A DNA stretch of 64,000 nt from Pyrinomonadaceae bacterium (GTDB lineage: Bacteria; Acidobacteriota; Blastocatellia; Pyrinomonadales; Pyrinomonadaceae): assembly GCA_019694355.1 (NCBI GenBank), contig JAIBCB010000003.1, positions 496,001 through 560,000 of the forward strand. The letters are read 5' to 3'. The notes below the pieces were generated by a model. The model was not told the DNA's origin. It did not search any database and worked only from the letters and a program-made list of their open reading frames with translations. Below are positions 43,166 to 52,383 of this stretch, one piece after another (positions within the stretch are counted from its first letter, which is position 1; each line of letters opens with the position of its first letter). The position numbers were made by a program, and so were the translations under genes.

Positions 43166-45184
43166 TTACTTCTGCTTGATGGATAATATTGCCGTGTCGC
43201 TCTTATGGATCATATCCCAGAGTTCTTTGAGCACAGAGTATTTTGAAACGTCAAAGGTCAGGGCGTCAGGCGTGCCGAAATAAAAATCGCGGAAATATTT
43301 GATCTTTGACGCGGCAGGATCCGTCTGAATGCGGAACGAATCCTTACCGACCTCGCCGGCATCGGCGCCGCCCGGAGCCTCACCATTGTCGATCGCATAG
43401 GTCGATGGATATGTGAGTTCGACCTCATCTTTTTCCGACCACGGGAATGTGAATGCAATGTCGTAGGTTCGGGTGGCGCTCGCAAAGACAGGCGAAGTGC
43501 CGTATTCAAAGATCCCCGGCTGGAAGAACATTCGCTTACCGGTCTTCTGAGCGTAATTCGGCACCTTTATGGTATATCGCTGAATGATCGGCTTTGAAAT
43601 ATCATCAAAATTCTCGATCGAGATATTCGAGATCTCGGCATTTGTTATCCGGTTCTTGACCGCATCCTTTAATCGCTCTTCCCACTTTGAACGCGGGTCA
43701 TCATAGTTGGTAAAGCGATAGCTCAAGGCCTCTTGGCCGGAAAGTTCAACGGAAATGGTTCCCTCGAGAGTGCCATCTTCAGCGAGCGTAAGCTTGGCGG
43801 TGCGTTTGGTCAGATTTTGTTCCCGTGGGGTTAACGGCAGTTGGAGCCAGCCGTTCCTTTTGGTGTCAAAGATCAGGGCAAGCGCGTTCTCACGATACCA
43901 GGGGAGTTGGCCGAAGGGGGCATATTTGTAGCCGGGATTAAGGACCTTATAATCGCCTCCGAGATCGACCCCGACGCCTGCAAAGGTCAAAAGACTTGCA
44001 TCAGTCATCTTTTTCTCAAAAAAGACCTCGTCCCGGCGGCTCGAAAATACTCCAATTGTGTCGAATCCGGCTGCCGCTGCCATTGCTCCGAAGAGGACAT
44101 TGATCTGGCCGGAGGTTGCAGAGGCTCCCGCACCCGCTTTCACGATATCCTTGGTCTTCTGCTTCAATATGGACTTTAGCTGGTCATCGGTGACCGTGGG
44201 GTCGTACGTCGTATTCCTAAGATTCCGGCAGAATTCATAGATCCTGCGGAGCTTTTCCTCGTCGTTGGCGGCGCCGCTGATAAGGGATTGAGTGAACTGC
44301 TTCACGCTGTCAGAGTCCTTGAGCCACGCGTTAAGGAGCCCCGATTTCATACTGGCGAAAGATCCCCAAAATTGCGCCGGATTAGAACGGTCAAATACCC
44401 GAACGGTAAGAGCCCACTCAGTCCCGGACACGTTTAGACTCGAGCCTGTGAGAGCCAAATACGGTTTGACCATATCCTCAGGAGGCATATAGCTCTCTTC
44501 CTTATAGGCAGGTACGTTCGTACGCGAAAGGCGATAGAAGCCATGCTCATCTTTGACGAAGCCTGCACCGGTCGTGTTATACAGCTGTGTCGTTGGTTCT
44601 TTGTCGTTGTACGGCTTGTAGTAATAAACAAGATCCCGGACCGGAATATCCTTCTGCAGGTAGAAACGGGAGCCGTTGGCATTGCCGTCTTCAACTGATT
44701 CACGAAACTGATATTCGATGATCACTCCGGGTTCGATGTTGGGGATGGCAAAGGATTTCGCCAGAACCTTCACGCCGTTGGCACGAATGATCTCGCGCTC
44801 GAAGATATCCTTTTCAGCCAGATCGACGGTCGAACCGTCGGGTCTTATCACGCGGGCGGCAATGTCTTTGATCTTGGTTCTGCCTTTGAGGAACGGGATA
44901 TCGACCTTTGCAAATTTTTCGCGGCCGCGTTCGGTAAAGATCTTGATCCGCACGTAATTCTTACGCGTCAGTTTATCGTCGGAGCTATCGTCGATGCGGG
45001 TCTCCCAGAGAAGGGCCTCGGCGTCGGCGTCCGGTTCGACAGCGGGTTTTGCAGCCGACAGGTCTGCGGGCGAGATCGGCCGCCATTCGGCTGCCTTCTG
45101 CCCGTAAACCGTTGCTGAGAAAAGGAAAAAGAGCATAGCGGCAGATACGACAATGCCGCCGGAGGATTTGCACAAATTTAACAT
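43166..45184 (-). CDS. DUF3857 and degenerate transglutaminase-like protein
   Basis: 672 residues. The signal peptide is GGIVVSAAMLFFLFSATVYGQ. The DUF3857 part (KAAEWRPISPADLSAAKPAVEPDADAEALLWE ... YVRIKIFTERGREKF) is closely similar to the next paralogue. Where the active-site GDCKDKA should be, the sequence is AGAGASATSGQINVLFGAM, and the His-bearing strand reads LLTFAGVGVDLG. Both the nucleophilic Cys and the His are therefore missing, which suggests a non-catalytic binding protein. It lies 20 bp upstream of the intact paralogue on the same strand. Confidence 0.86.
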   Translation of the reverse strand: MLNLCKSSGGIVVSAAMLFFLFSATVYGQKAAEWRPISPADLSAAKPAVEPDADAEALLWETRIDDSSDDKLTRKNYVRIKIFTERGREKFAKVDIPFLKGRTKIKDIAARVIRPDGSTVDLAEKDIFEREIIRANGVKVLAKSFAIPNIEPGVIIEYQFRESVEDGNANGSRFYLQKDIPVRDLVYYYKPYNDKEPTTQLYNTTGAGFVKDEHGFYRLSRTNVPAYKEESYMPPEDMVKPYLALTGSSLNVSGTEWALTVRVFDRSNPAQFWGSFASMKSGLLNAWLKDSDSVKQFTQSLISGAANDEEKLRRIYEFCRNLRNTTYDPTVTDDQLKSILKQKTKDIVKAGAGASATSGQINVLFGAMAAAAGFDTIGVFSSRRDEVFFEKKMTDASLLTFAGVGVDLGGDYKVLNPGYKYAPFGQLPWYRENALALIFDTKRNGWLQLPLTPREQNLTKRTAKLTLAEDGTLEGTISVELSGQEALSYRFTNYDDPRSKWEERLKDAVKNRITNAEISNISIENFDDISKPIIQRYTIKVPNYAQKTGKRMFFQPGIFEYGTSPVFASATRTYDIAFTFPWSEKDEVELTYPSTYAIDNGEAPGGADAGEVGKDSFRIQTDPAASKIKYFRDFYFGTPDALTFDVSKYSVLKELWDMIHKSDTAILSIKQK

Positions 45185-45386
45185 CTAAGGAAACCTCTGA
45201 TCAGGTGTAAGTAATGAGACGCACGTCTTTATGCAAGAAAGCTCGTCAAGTCCAACAGGTTGGAAAGAAAGCGAGGAAGCAGACAAGTCGTCCCGTTCGG
45301 GTGATTTTACAGCCATTTCGGCTGAATTTGCAAGGAAAATACGGTTCGCACCGAATACGGAGCGATCCGAACGTGTTGGTGAAGGT

Positions 45387-47432
45387 CTATTCATTTTGCT
45401 TTAGCGATATAAGGGCGGTTTCGGCGGTATGAAACCTGTCCCACAAGGTCTTCACGGCGGCGTAGCTCGACGCCTTGAATGAAACAAGGTTCTTATTCCC
45501 GAAATAGAAGCTTCGCGAATAGGCCAAAGTTCGGGAATTGGCGTCAAGGTCGAAATGGATCTCGTCGCGGCCTATCTGTCCGGCATCTGCGACAGGCGCC
45601 GGAGTCTCGGCATTGTCGAGAGAATAGCCGGCGGGAAGCTCGATCTCAATGTCATCGTTCTCTGACCACGGATAGCGAAAGAACATATCGAATTTTCGTG
45701 TCGATGCGGCAAAGACTGGCGTCGTCCCGTATTCAAAGAACCCGGGTTGGAAGAACATACGTTTGCCGGTCTTTTGTGCATAGTTCGGTACCTTGATCGT
45801 GAAATGCTGAATGAGCGGTTTTGATGTGTCTTCGAGGTTCTCGATCGAGATGTTCGTTACCTCTGCGTTGGTGATACGCTGTTGAATGCTTGTCTTTAAC
45901 GCAAGTTCATTCTCCAAGGCTTCGTTGTCAAAATGAGCAAGCCGATATGAGAGAGCAAGCTGGCCGGTCAGCTCGATCGTTGCCGTCCCCGTGAGCGTCC
46001 CGTCCTCAGCGAGTCGGAATTTGCCCGACCGCCGCGATCGATTCTTCTCAAAGGTGTTCATCGGGATCTCCCACCAGCCGTATTGCTTGCCGTCGGTGTA
46101 CATCGTGACGGCGCCTTCGATGTACCAAGGCAGCATTTCGAACGGAAGGAACCGATTTCCGGGATAGTAAATATGCGGCGTGCCTCCTAAAACAACGCAA
46201 ATGCCTGTGAACGACAAGAGACGCGAATCGTTGAGTTCGGGCGTAAAGAATGAGACGTCCCTTCGGCTCGTGACCGCGTACCATGGATCAAGCCCAACGG
46301 CGGCGGCCATCGCACCAAAGACATTATTGATCTCACGTGTATTGGCAAAAGGTTTGCCGGACTTGAAATCATCCTCTGTAAGACCGCGACGGACACGTTC
46401 GTTGTCCACCTGGTCAAGCTCTTTGTCGGTCGGCGTGTATCCGTAGTCCGTGTTATTTATCCGGGTCTGGCAAAAATTGTAGATCCGCCGAAGCTTTTCC
46501 TCCGGTGTTGCGGCATTCCCGACGACCTCGAGCGCGAGTTTTGAAAAATTCTTTTTCCTGTCGTTCAAGAGATCGACCAGCGGTTTTTGCCAGGCAGAGT
46601 AATTCGCCCAGTATTCGCCCTCTTTGCGCCCGCCGGTGTTCTTGAAAATTGTCGTTCGCCTTGCGGAGAGATCCATGCTGATGCTCGGATACCAACCGGA
46701 ATCAAGTTTTAGCAGAGCCTTCGATTCGTTCATCGGCGGCATCCATGGTTCTTCCTTGAATGCCGGAACGTTCGTTCGCACCATCTTGAACCAACCGTCT
46801 TCCGCCTTTTCGAACTTGAGCGCCTCGACGTTCAAAAGCGAGAATTTCGGATCACGCCCCTTGAACGGCTTGTAGTAGAACGAAAATGCTTGCACCGGAA
46901 TATCGAGTTGGAGATCCAGGGTCGAATCCACTTCAAAAATATTCTTGTTCACCTCTTTGTATTGGTACTCGAGGATCGTGCCGGTAGCTAAGTTCGGGAA
47001 TGCCAAGGCTTTCGCCTGCGCCTTTACTCTCTGGGTTTTCGCAACGTCCCGCTGAAAGATATCATCCTCGCCGAGTTCGACGGACTTGCCGTCGGGCTGT
47101 GTGATGCGGGCACGAAGTCCCTCGATCTTTGCGATCCCTTTGATGAAGGCGATATCCAATTTTGAGAATCTCTCGCGGCCTCGTTCGGTAAATATTTTGA
47201 TCCGAACATAGGTCGAATAGATCATCTTGTCGCTGTTGGTGTCGTCAAGCCGCTGCTCCCAGATCAGAGCCTCGGCGTCGGCGTCGGGTTCGACGACGGG
47301 CTTGGTCATCTGCAGTTCGGCCGGCGAGATCGGCCGCCACGGCTCTTGCGCAAATGTATTGGCGGCCAGAGCGACAAGAAGCACAGCGGCAGACACGAAG
47401 ATGCCGCGTGGGAAAACTAGCAGGTTGTTCAT
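45387..47432 (-). CDS. DUF3857 and degenerate transglutaminase-like protein
   Basis: 681 residues from the ATG at 47430-47432 (a TTG precedes it by one codon), with AGAGG in RBS position. The signal peptide is GIFVSAAVLLVALAANTFAQ. It shares EPWRPISPAELQMTKPVVEPDADAEALIWEQRLDD and the end (YAQKTGKRMFFQPGFFEYGT) with the gene at 43166, so the pair looks like a recent duplication. The catalytic region reads KPFANTREINNVFGAMAAAVGL and SFTGICVVLGG: the GDC cysteine and the His are absent. First gene of the tandem set, with a possible promoter upstream. Confidence 0.86.
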   Translation of the reverse strand: MNNLLVFPRGIFVSAAVLLVALAANTFAQEPWRPISPAELQMTKPVVEPDADAEALIWEQRLDDTNSDKMIYSTYVRIKIFTERGRERFSKLDIAFIKGIAKIEGLRARITQPDGKSVELGEDDIFQRDVAKTQRVKAQAKALAFPNLATGTILEYQYKEVNKNIFEVDSTLDLQLDIPVQAFSFYYKPFKGRDPKFSLLNVEALKFEKAEDGWFKMVRTNVPAFKEEPWMPPMNESKALLKLDSGWYPSISMDLSARRTTIFKNTGGRKEGEYWANYSAWQKPLVDLLNDRKKNFSKLALEVVGNAATPEEKLRRIYNFCQTRINNTDYGYTPTDKELDQVDNERVRRGLTEDDFKSGKPFANTREINNVFGAMAAAVGLDPWYAVTSRRDVSFFTPELNDSRLLSFTGICVVLGGTPHIYYPGNRFLPFEMLPWYIEGAVTMYTDGKQYGWWEIPMNTFEKNRSRRSGKFRLAEDGTLTGTATIELTGQLALSYRLAHFDNEALENELALKTSIQQRITNAEVTNISIENLEDTSKPLIQHFTIKVPNYAQKTGKRMFFQPGFFEYGTTPVFAASTRKFDMFFRYPWSENDDIEIELPAGYSLDNAETPAPVADAGQIGRDEIHFDLDANSRTLAYSRSFYFGNKNLVSFKASSYAAVKTLWDRFHTAETALISLKQNE

Positions 47433-47469
47433 CAAATAAGGACCTCTTGAGTGTGATTACCCCTGGGAA

Positions 47470-47499
47470 ATTATCGATATTATCTTCTATTTGATGCAA
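47470..47499 (-). promoter_or_regulatory. Possible promoter for the DUF3857 tandem set
   Basis: On the minus strand TTGCAT (47494-47499), an 18-base spacer and GATAAT (47470-47475), 38 bp before the start codon at 47432. A second -35 candidate, TTGCTT, lies slightly upstream. Confidence 0.4.
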
Positions 47500-47641
47500 A
47501 AAGCAATAAAAAGGAGTGCTCAGAGCCAATCGGGTCCGGTTTCGAGGCGGGTTGCTAAGCGGTGAAACCGACAGCGGTGTGTTAAACTTGAGGGTTAAGA
47601 AAGGGATGTTTCCCGCAAATGTAGGAGACCATTAGCTGAAA

Positions 47642-48706
47642 ATGACAAATGTTGCTCAATTGCTCGGCGATGACGCCGATTCGCTGTTAAACCACGTTTC
47701 AAAGACCATTCCCAAGGAGAACCTGCAGCTTCCCGGCAGCGATTTCGTTGACCGCGTATGGGCAGGTTCGGATCGCAACCCGAACGTTCTTCGAAATATG
47801 CAGGCGATCTACGATCACGGACGCCTTGGCGGAACTGGTTATGTGTCGATCTTGCCGGTCGATCAGGGGATCGAGCACTCGGCAGGTGCGAGCTTTGCAC
47901 CGAATCCGCAGTATTTTGACCCCGAAAACATCGTAAAACTCGCGATCGAAGGCGGCTGCAACGCCGTCGCATCGACTTTCGGCGTGCTCGGCTCGATGTC
48001 GCGCAAATACGCTCACAAGATACCGTTCATCGTGAAGATCAATCACAACGAGCTGCTCACGTACCCGAACAAATTCGACCAGGTGATGTTCGGCACCGTC
48101 GAACAAGCCCACAATATGGGTGCGGCGGCGGTCGGCGCGACGATCTATTTCGGTTCGGAAGAGTCCACGCGGCAGATCACCGAGGTTGCTGAGGCCTTCG
48201 CATACGCGCACGAACTCGGAATGGCGACGATCCTTTGGTGCTATTTACGAAACCCGGCCTTTAAGACGCCGGAAGGCGATATGCACACCGCGGCAGACCT
48301 AACTGGCCAGGCAAATCACATCGGCGTGACGATCCAGGCCGACATCATCAAACAAAAACTGCCTGAACGGAACGGCGGCTATCTCGCCCTTAACAAGAAC
48401 GGCAGCTATGGCAAGACGAGCCCGCTCGTTTACGAAAAGCTTACGAGCGATAACCCGATCGACCTCGTGCGGTATCAGGTCGCAAACTGCTATATGGGAC
48501 GCTGCGGACTGATCAATTCGGGCGGCGAATCAAAAGGCGCCGGCGACCTCGCGGATGCGGTCCGCACAGCCGTCATCAACAAACGCGGCGGCGGCACCGG
48601 CCTTATCTCCGGCAGAAAAGCGTTTCAGCGTCCAATGAAGGACGGTGTCGAGCTCCTGAACGCCATTCAGGATGTTTACCTCGCCGATGACATCACGGTC
48701 GCGTAA
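47642..48706 (+). CDS. fbaB: Class I fructose-bisphosphate aldolase (DhnA/FbaB type)
   Basis: 354 residues, TIM barrel, Schiff-base aldolase interconverting fructose-1,6-bisphosphate with DHAP and glyceraldehyde-3-phosphate. Recognised by [84 protein letters not shown], and the phosphate site [15 protein letters not shown]. Some relatives are bifunctional FBP aldolase/phosphatases in archaea and thermophiles, but this sequence looks like the bacterial FbaB type. GTAGGAGACC lies just upstream of the ATG. A terminator follows at 48754. Confidence 0.95.
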   Translation: MTNVAQLLGDDADSLLNHVSKTIPKENLQLPGSDFVDRVWAGSDRNPNVLRNMQAIYDHGRLGGTGYVSILPVDQGIEHSAGASFAPNPQYFDPENIVKLAIEGGCNAVASTFGVLGSMSRKYAHKIPFIVKINHNELLTYPNKFDQVMFGTVEQAHNMGAAAVGATIYFGSEESTRQITEVAEAFAYAHELGMATILWCYLRNPAFKTPEGDMHTAADLTGQANHIGVTIQADIIKQKLPERNGGYLALNKNGSYGKTSPLVYEKLTSDNPIDLVRYQVANCYMGRCGLINSGGESKGAGDLADAVRTAVINKRGGGTGLISGRKAFQRPMKDGVELLNAIQDVYLADDITVA

Positions 48707-48753
48707 ACACACCTTAAATTATATTGCGTCCGCCAATGGATCGCGACTATGAT

Positions 48754-48787
48754 AAAGGTCGAGCGTTAACATCGCTCGGCCTTTTCA
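48754..48787 (+). terminator. Intrinsic terminator after fbaB
   Basis: AAAGGTCGAGCG (48754-48765) pairs with CGCTCGGCCTTT (48773-48784) with one G-T pair, loop TTAACAT, then a T-rich tail. Confidence 0.88.
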
Positions 48788-48830
48788 TTTTTTCCAACAA
48801 GCAGCTAGCGTCCTAGGGGCGCTGAACTCG

Positions 48831-50624
48831 ATGCAAGAGAAGATCAGATCGCCTTGGCGATATTTCCTTATAGCCTCAGTCGCAATGGGGTTTCTCGCCC
48901 TTTATCCGCAGATAAGCCTTTGGGTGTCGAAAGGGTCGGCGTGGAAGGGTTCCTATGTCGTGTCAAATTATGATGAGACGGCCTATTCCGGCTACGTAAA
49001 TTCTCTAGTTGCCGGTAACGTGAGGAAGAACGATCCGTTCCTTGCGACCGACAGTACAGCGCACGAATCGCTTTACTCCATTCAGTTCATTCCAGCGTAC
49101 TTGATCGCCATTCCGACACGCTTGCTCGGCATCTCGACCTCGACCGCGTTCATTCTGCTCGCGTTCATAACCGCCTTGCTGTCCTGCTTCGCTCTCTGCT
49201 GGTTCTTGTTTTCGATAACGGGCGAACCGCTTTTGTCATCCGCCGGAGCTCTCGTCGTTCTGTGCGTTGGAACTGCGGCCGCCTTTCAAGGCGAGATGTC
49301 GCGCATGATCACGGGCAGCGTGCTGATCGATTTTTTTCCGTTCGTGAGACGTTACCAGCCCGGAGCAGCATTTCCCTTGTTCTTTGTATTCGTCTTCCTG
49401 GTTTGGAGAAGTTTTGATTCAGAGAGCGTAAAACGCGGGGCAGTTTATGCGGTTTCAGCGGGACTCGCTTTCACCATATTGGTCTTCTCTTACTTTTATC
49501 TATGGACCGCTGCCGCGGCTTGGGCCGTATGTGCTTTTATGGCAGCTTTCATCTTCCTAACTGAGAAGCGGCGGCAGCTATTGACCGCGACCGCGATCCT
49601 TGCAGCGATCGGGATAATTTCGCTGATACCGTATTGGAAGATGCTGTCGGGTCGAACTCCTGAGCTCGACCGAGTTCAGCTTTTGGAGAGAACTCACTCG
49701 CCGGAGCTTCTTGTATTGCCGCTGATCTTGGGGCTTTTCGGCATTATTATGACCGCGATCCTTTCGTCTCGGAAGCGGATCGATCTAAAGGCAAAAGAGG
49801 TATTGATCGCCCTGACCTTCTTCGCAACGCCGATCATCCTTTTTAACCAACAGGTGATCACCGGCCATTCGCTCCAACCGGTTCACTATGCGGTCTTTAT
49901 CGCAAATTACCTCGTACTTGCCGCGTTCATCCTTCTCGCCTCTGCATGGATACGCGCTGCGGCATTCGACTCGGCGATAACGAAGAAGATCCTTGTTTAT
50001 GTCGCTTCCGCCGCGATCCTGTGGGGATTTATCGAAGCCTCAGGATCGGCAAGGTTCAATGCCGTTGCGTCCGAAATACGTGATGAGTCGTTGCCCGCGA
50101 TCCAGATGATCGAGAAAATGCGTCAGGGCGATCCTGCGGTTCCGACAAGGCCCGTCGTCCTCGCGAATAACTTCATAACTTCCGACAGCATCCCGACGTT
50201 CTCAACATTTCGCCCGCTTTGGAACCCGCATACATCTTCGGCGGGCGGCGTCTCTCCCGAGGAGAACAAGCGGCTTTTCTATTTGTATTTCTACTACTCA
50301 GGCTATTCAGGGAAAGACCTGGCCGACGCTCTGAACGGCAACTCGTTCGAGATCACGGCTGCCGTCTTCGGGTCGGAGAGGGCATTGCCGGCGCTCGCAA
50401 AAGGCGACGCGATCAAACCGGATGAGATCAAAAAAGAGATCGAAAAATACGAGCAATTTTCGCGAACCTTTAGCGAGAAAGATGCTGTCGCTCCGAAGCT
50501 GGATTTCCTGATCGTGCCGGACAAGGCGGAGCCCAACTACGCGAACATCGATCGATGGTATAGCCGCGGCGAAGGGCAGGTCACCGGACTCTTCAAAGTG
50601 TTCAAGCTTACTCCAAAATTCTAA
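48831..50624 (+). CDS. Polytopic membrane protein, GT-C-like, unknown function
   Basis: 597 residues, about eleven hydrophobic segments in the first 400 residues and a soluble C-terminal part of about 170 residues. The first periplasmic loop contains VVSNYDETAYSGYVNSLVAGN and a second acidic site FLATDSTAHESLYS, reminiscent of acidic loop motifs in GT-C membrane glycosyltransferases. The C-terminal region (FRPLWNPHTSSAGGVSPEENKRLFYLYFYYSGYSGKDL) resembles the solvent-facing part of such enzymes. No specific family is recognised. It stands alone after the fbaB terminator and converges with the MBL gene, the stops being 3 bp apart. Confidence 0.75.
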   Translation: MQEKIRSPWRYFLIASVAMGFLALYPQISLWVSKGSAWKGSYVVSNYDETAYSGYVNSLVAGNVRKNDPFLATDSTAHESLYSIQFIPAYLIAIPTRLLGISTSTAFILLAFITALLSCFALCWFLFSITGEPLLSSAGALVVLCVGTAAAFQGEMSRMITGSVLIDFFPFVRRYQPGAAFPLFFVFVFLVWRSFDSESVKRGAVYAVSAGLAFTILVFSYFYLWTAAAAWAVCAFMAAFIFLTEKRRQLLTATAILAAIGIISLIPYWKMLSGRTPELDRVQLLERTHSPELLVLPLILGLFGIIMTAILSSRKRIDLKAKEVLIALTFFATPIILFNQQVITGHSLQPVHYAVFIANYLVLAAFILLASAWIRAAAFDSAITKKILVYVASAAILWGFIEASGSARFNAVASEIRDESLPAIQMIEKMRQGDPAVPTRPVVLANNFITSDSIPTFSTFRPLWNPHTSSAGGVSPEENKRLFYLYFYYSGYSGKDLADALNGNSFEITAAVFGSERALPALAKGDAIKPDEIKKEIEKYEQFSRTFSEKDAVAPKLDFLIVPDKAEPNYANIDRWYSRGEGQVTGLFKVFKLTPKF

Positions 50625-50627
50625 CTT

Positions 50628-51320
50628 CTAAACATATCTTCCGCGTTCGATCTGATATGTGCCGTTAAGGAACGGATTGTGCTGACGTTCGCGGCCGACG
50701 GTCGTGACAGGGCCGTGGCCGGAGTGAACCTCAAAGTCATCATCGAGGGATAGAATATTCCGTCGAATAGAATCAAGAAGCTGTTCGTGGTCGCCGCCGG
50801 GAAGGTCCGTGCGGCCGATGGAATTTTCGAAAAGGCAATCGCCGACGAAAACGACCTTGTCCGTGAGTTCGGCGAGCACGACGTGGCCGCGCGTGTGGCC
50901 GGGACAATGCCGGACCGAGAATCGCAGTTCGCCGACCTCGAAGGTTTCGCCGTCTTCCCAATTTCGCGTTATCTTTGGCGGCGCATCGTAATCGAGCCCG
51001 AGCGGTGCAAGCTGCTCCGGCGAGATCCCCATAAAAAGCGGCTGCCTCTGAAGAGCGTAGTAAAGATCCTCGTCGTCCGGATGAATAATGATCTCGGCTT
51101 CGGGAAACGCCGCGTGAAGTGCGGACGTGCCGCCGACGTGGTCGAGATGCCCGTGCGTGAGGGTTATCGCGGCAAGCGAGAGGCCGTTGTCGCGAAGAAA
51201 ATTTTCAGGTTCGACACATCGTTCGCCCGGATCGATAACGATCGCCTGTTTTGTTCTCTCGCAAACCGCCACTCGCGTATTCTGCTGAAACGGCGTCTGC
51301 GTAAAGGTCTCAATTCTCAT
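50628..51320 (-). CDS. MBL-fold metallo-hydrolase (glyoxalase II-like)
   Basis: 230 residues. The zinc motif THGHLDHVGG gives His56, His58, Asp60 and His61. HCPGHTRGH near 135 and VFVGDCLF near 156 supply the further ligands, and the end has EVHSGHGPVTTVGRERQHNPF, the YcbL-like glyoxalase II pattern. Probable thioester hydrolase acting on a small cytoplasmic substrate. The start ATG overlaps the preceding gene's stop (ATGA, 51317-51320). Confidence 0.92.
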   Translation of the reverse strand: MRIETFTQTPFQQNTRVAVCERTKQAIVIDPGERCVEPENFLRDNGLSLAAITLTHGHLDHVGGTSALHAAFPEAEIIIHPDDEDLYYALQRQPLFMGISPEQLAPLGLDYDAPPKITRNWEDGETFEVGELRFSVRHCPGHTRGHVVLAELTDKVVFVGDCLFENSIGRTDLPGGDHEQLLDSIRRNILSLDDDFEVHSGHGPVTTVGRERQHNPFLNGTYQIERGRYV

Positions 51321-51613
51321 ACATTTACGAACTCGTCGAGATACTTCGCGTGATCAAAATCGCCCGCTTTTCGGTCTTTCAGGATAAAGCCGATCGCTTC
51401 GCGATAAGTTTCGGCGTTGACCGAACCCGAGAAGCACGGTGTTTCAATATCGGTCAAACTCAAGTAGCTGAAAAGGGACGCGGAAAGCATCCAGAGAAGG
51501 ATCTCTTCGCGTGTGCCGAGCGGATTGTGCTTGATGATCGTTTCGCGGTCGTCAACGATACCCTGCACGATCCTCGAGAATTCATTTTCCGAAATTCGGT
51601 GAAGGTTGCTCAT
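51317..51613 (-). CDS. Conserved-looking small protein of unknown function
   Basis: 98 residues, starting MSNLHRISENEFSRIVQGIVDDRETI, mostly helical, with a single Cys in IETPCFSGSV and an acidic C-terminus. It has no signal peptide or membrane helix. It is held in a chain of overlaps: its start lies 32 bases inside the end of the GNAT gene and its stop overlaps the MBL start by 4. That coupling argues that it is a real gene. I do not recognise the family. Confidence 0.72.
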   Translation of the reverse strand: MSNLHRISENEFSRIVQGIVDDRETIIKHNPLGTREEILLWMLSASLFSYLSLTDIETPCFSGSVNAETYREAIGFILKDRKAGDFDHAKYLDEFVNV

Positions 51614-52046
51614 ACATCAAATACTCAGTTTCGTGCATACCGAGGCGTTGGTAAACCGCCTGTGCGACGCGATTCTCTTTCTCGACATAAAGTCGAATAC
51701 CGCACACATCACCCGCTTCGGCCGCCATCGCCCAAACGAATGTGGAAAGTTCACGATAAAGGCCTTTGCCGCGTGCTTCCGGCACGACATAAACGCTCTG
51801 TATCCACCAGAACCATGCGTTGCGCCAATCGCTCCATTCGCGCGTAACGAGCAGTCCGCCAAGGATCTTGCCATTCTCTTCAGCAACGACATAAAACCCT
51901 CGATCGCCTTTCGAGAAAACCGCCCTCACGCCCGCGGTGAGCGTCGCCTCATTGAGCCGCTTGCCTTCTGTCTCGAAGGCCATCGCCTGGTTGAACTCGA
52001 CCAAAGCATCGATGTCCGGTTCTTTTGCGAGTCTGATCTTCATCAT
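51582..52046 (-). CDS. GNAT family N-acetyltransferase
   Basis: 154 residues from MMKIRLAKEPDIDALVEFNQAMA. The GNAT core is clear: FYVVAEENGKILGGLLVTREWSDWRNAWFWWIQSVYVVPEARGKGLYRELSTFVWAMA, with the acetyl-CoA loop R-G-K-G-L-Y, then GIRLYVEKENRVAQAVYQRLGMHETEYLMYEQ. The substrate is unknown. A GGAAGG stretch sits in RBS position before the double ATG (52041-52046). The 3' end overlaps the next gene by 32 bases. Confidence 0.88.
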   Translation of the reverse strand: MMKIRLAKEPDIDALVEFNQAMAFETEGKRLNEATLTAGVRAVFSKGDRGFYVVAEENGKILGGLLVTREWSDWRNAWFWWIQSVYVVPEARGKGLYRELSTFVWAMAAEAGDVCGIRLYVEKENRVAQAVYQRLGMHETEYLMYEQPSPNFGK

Positions 52047-52317
52047 TTTCACCTTCCACGTGAAATAAAAGCAGGAAATACAGCAGGATCGCAAAGACTA
52101 ACGGTGCTGCCAAAATACCGCCGAAGAAGAATATGTAAACAATGGAAATCGCAAGCATCGCGGGTCCGTCGCAAACAACAACATCCGCGGCACACGGTGC
52201 GGTCATGTAGCGGGATGCCAGCACAAACCCGATAAGCCAGATGCCAACCACAGCCACAATACTCCCGGCGATGCTCGAAATGATCGGATGCCTGCGAATT
52301 TTACGGATTACCTTCAC
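51949..52317 (-). CDS. Small two-helix membrane protein, hypothetical
   Basis: 122 residues from a GTG start (52315-52317). Two strong hydrophobic helices (IISSIAGSIVAVVGIWLIGFVL and AMLAISIVYIFFFGGILAAPLVFAILLYFLLLF) with a Cys-containing loop (APCAADVVVCDGP) support a real membrane protein. The last 35 residues overlap the GNAT gene by 98 bases and have a composition typical of an out-of-phase reading, so the true protein may effectively end just after the second helix or suffer a frameshift. Function unknown. Confidence 0.5.
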   Translation of the reverse strand: MKVIRKIRRHPIISSIAGSIVAVVGIWLIGFVLASRYMTAPCAADVVVCDGPAMLAISIVYIFFFGGILAAPLVFAILLYFLLLFHVEGENDEDQTRKRTGHRCFGRVQPGDGLRDRRQAAQ

Positions 52318-52383
52318 AACTTGACGAAGCAGGACGAGTCCTCTAGCCTAAAATGTTTTGCCCTTTGGCAATCTCCTTATTAT

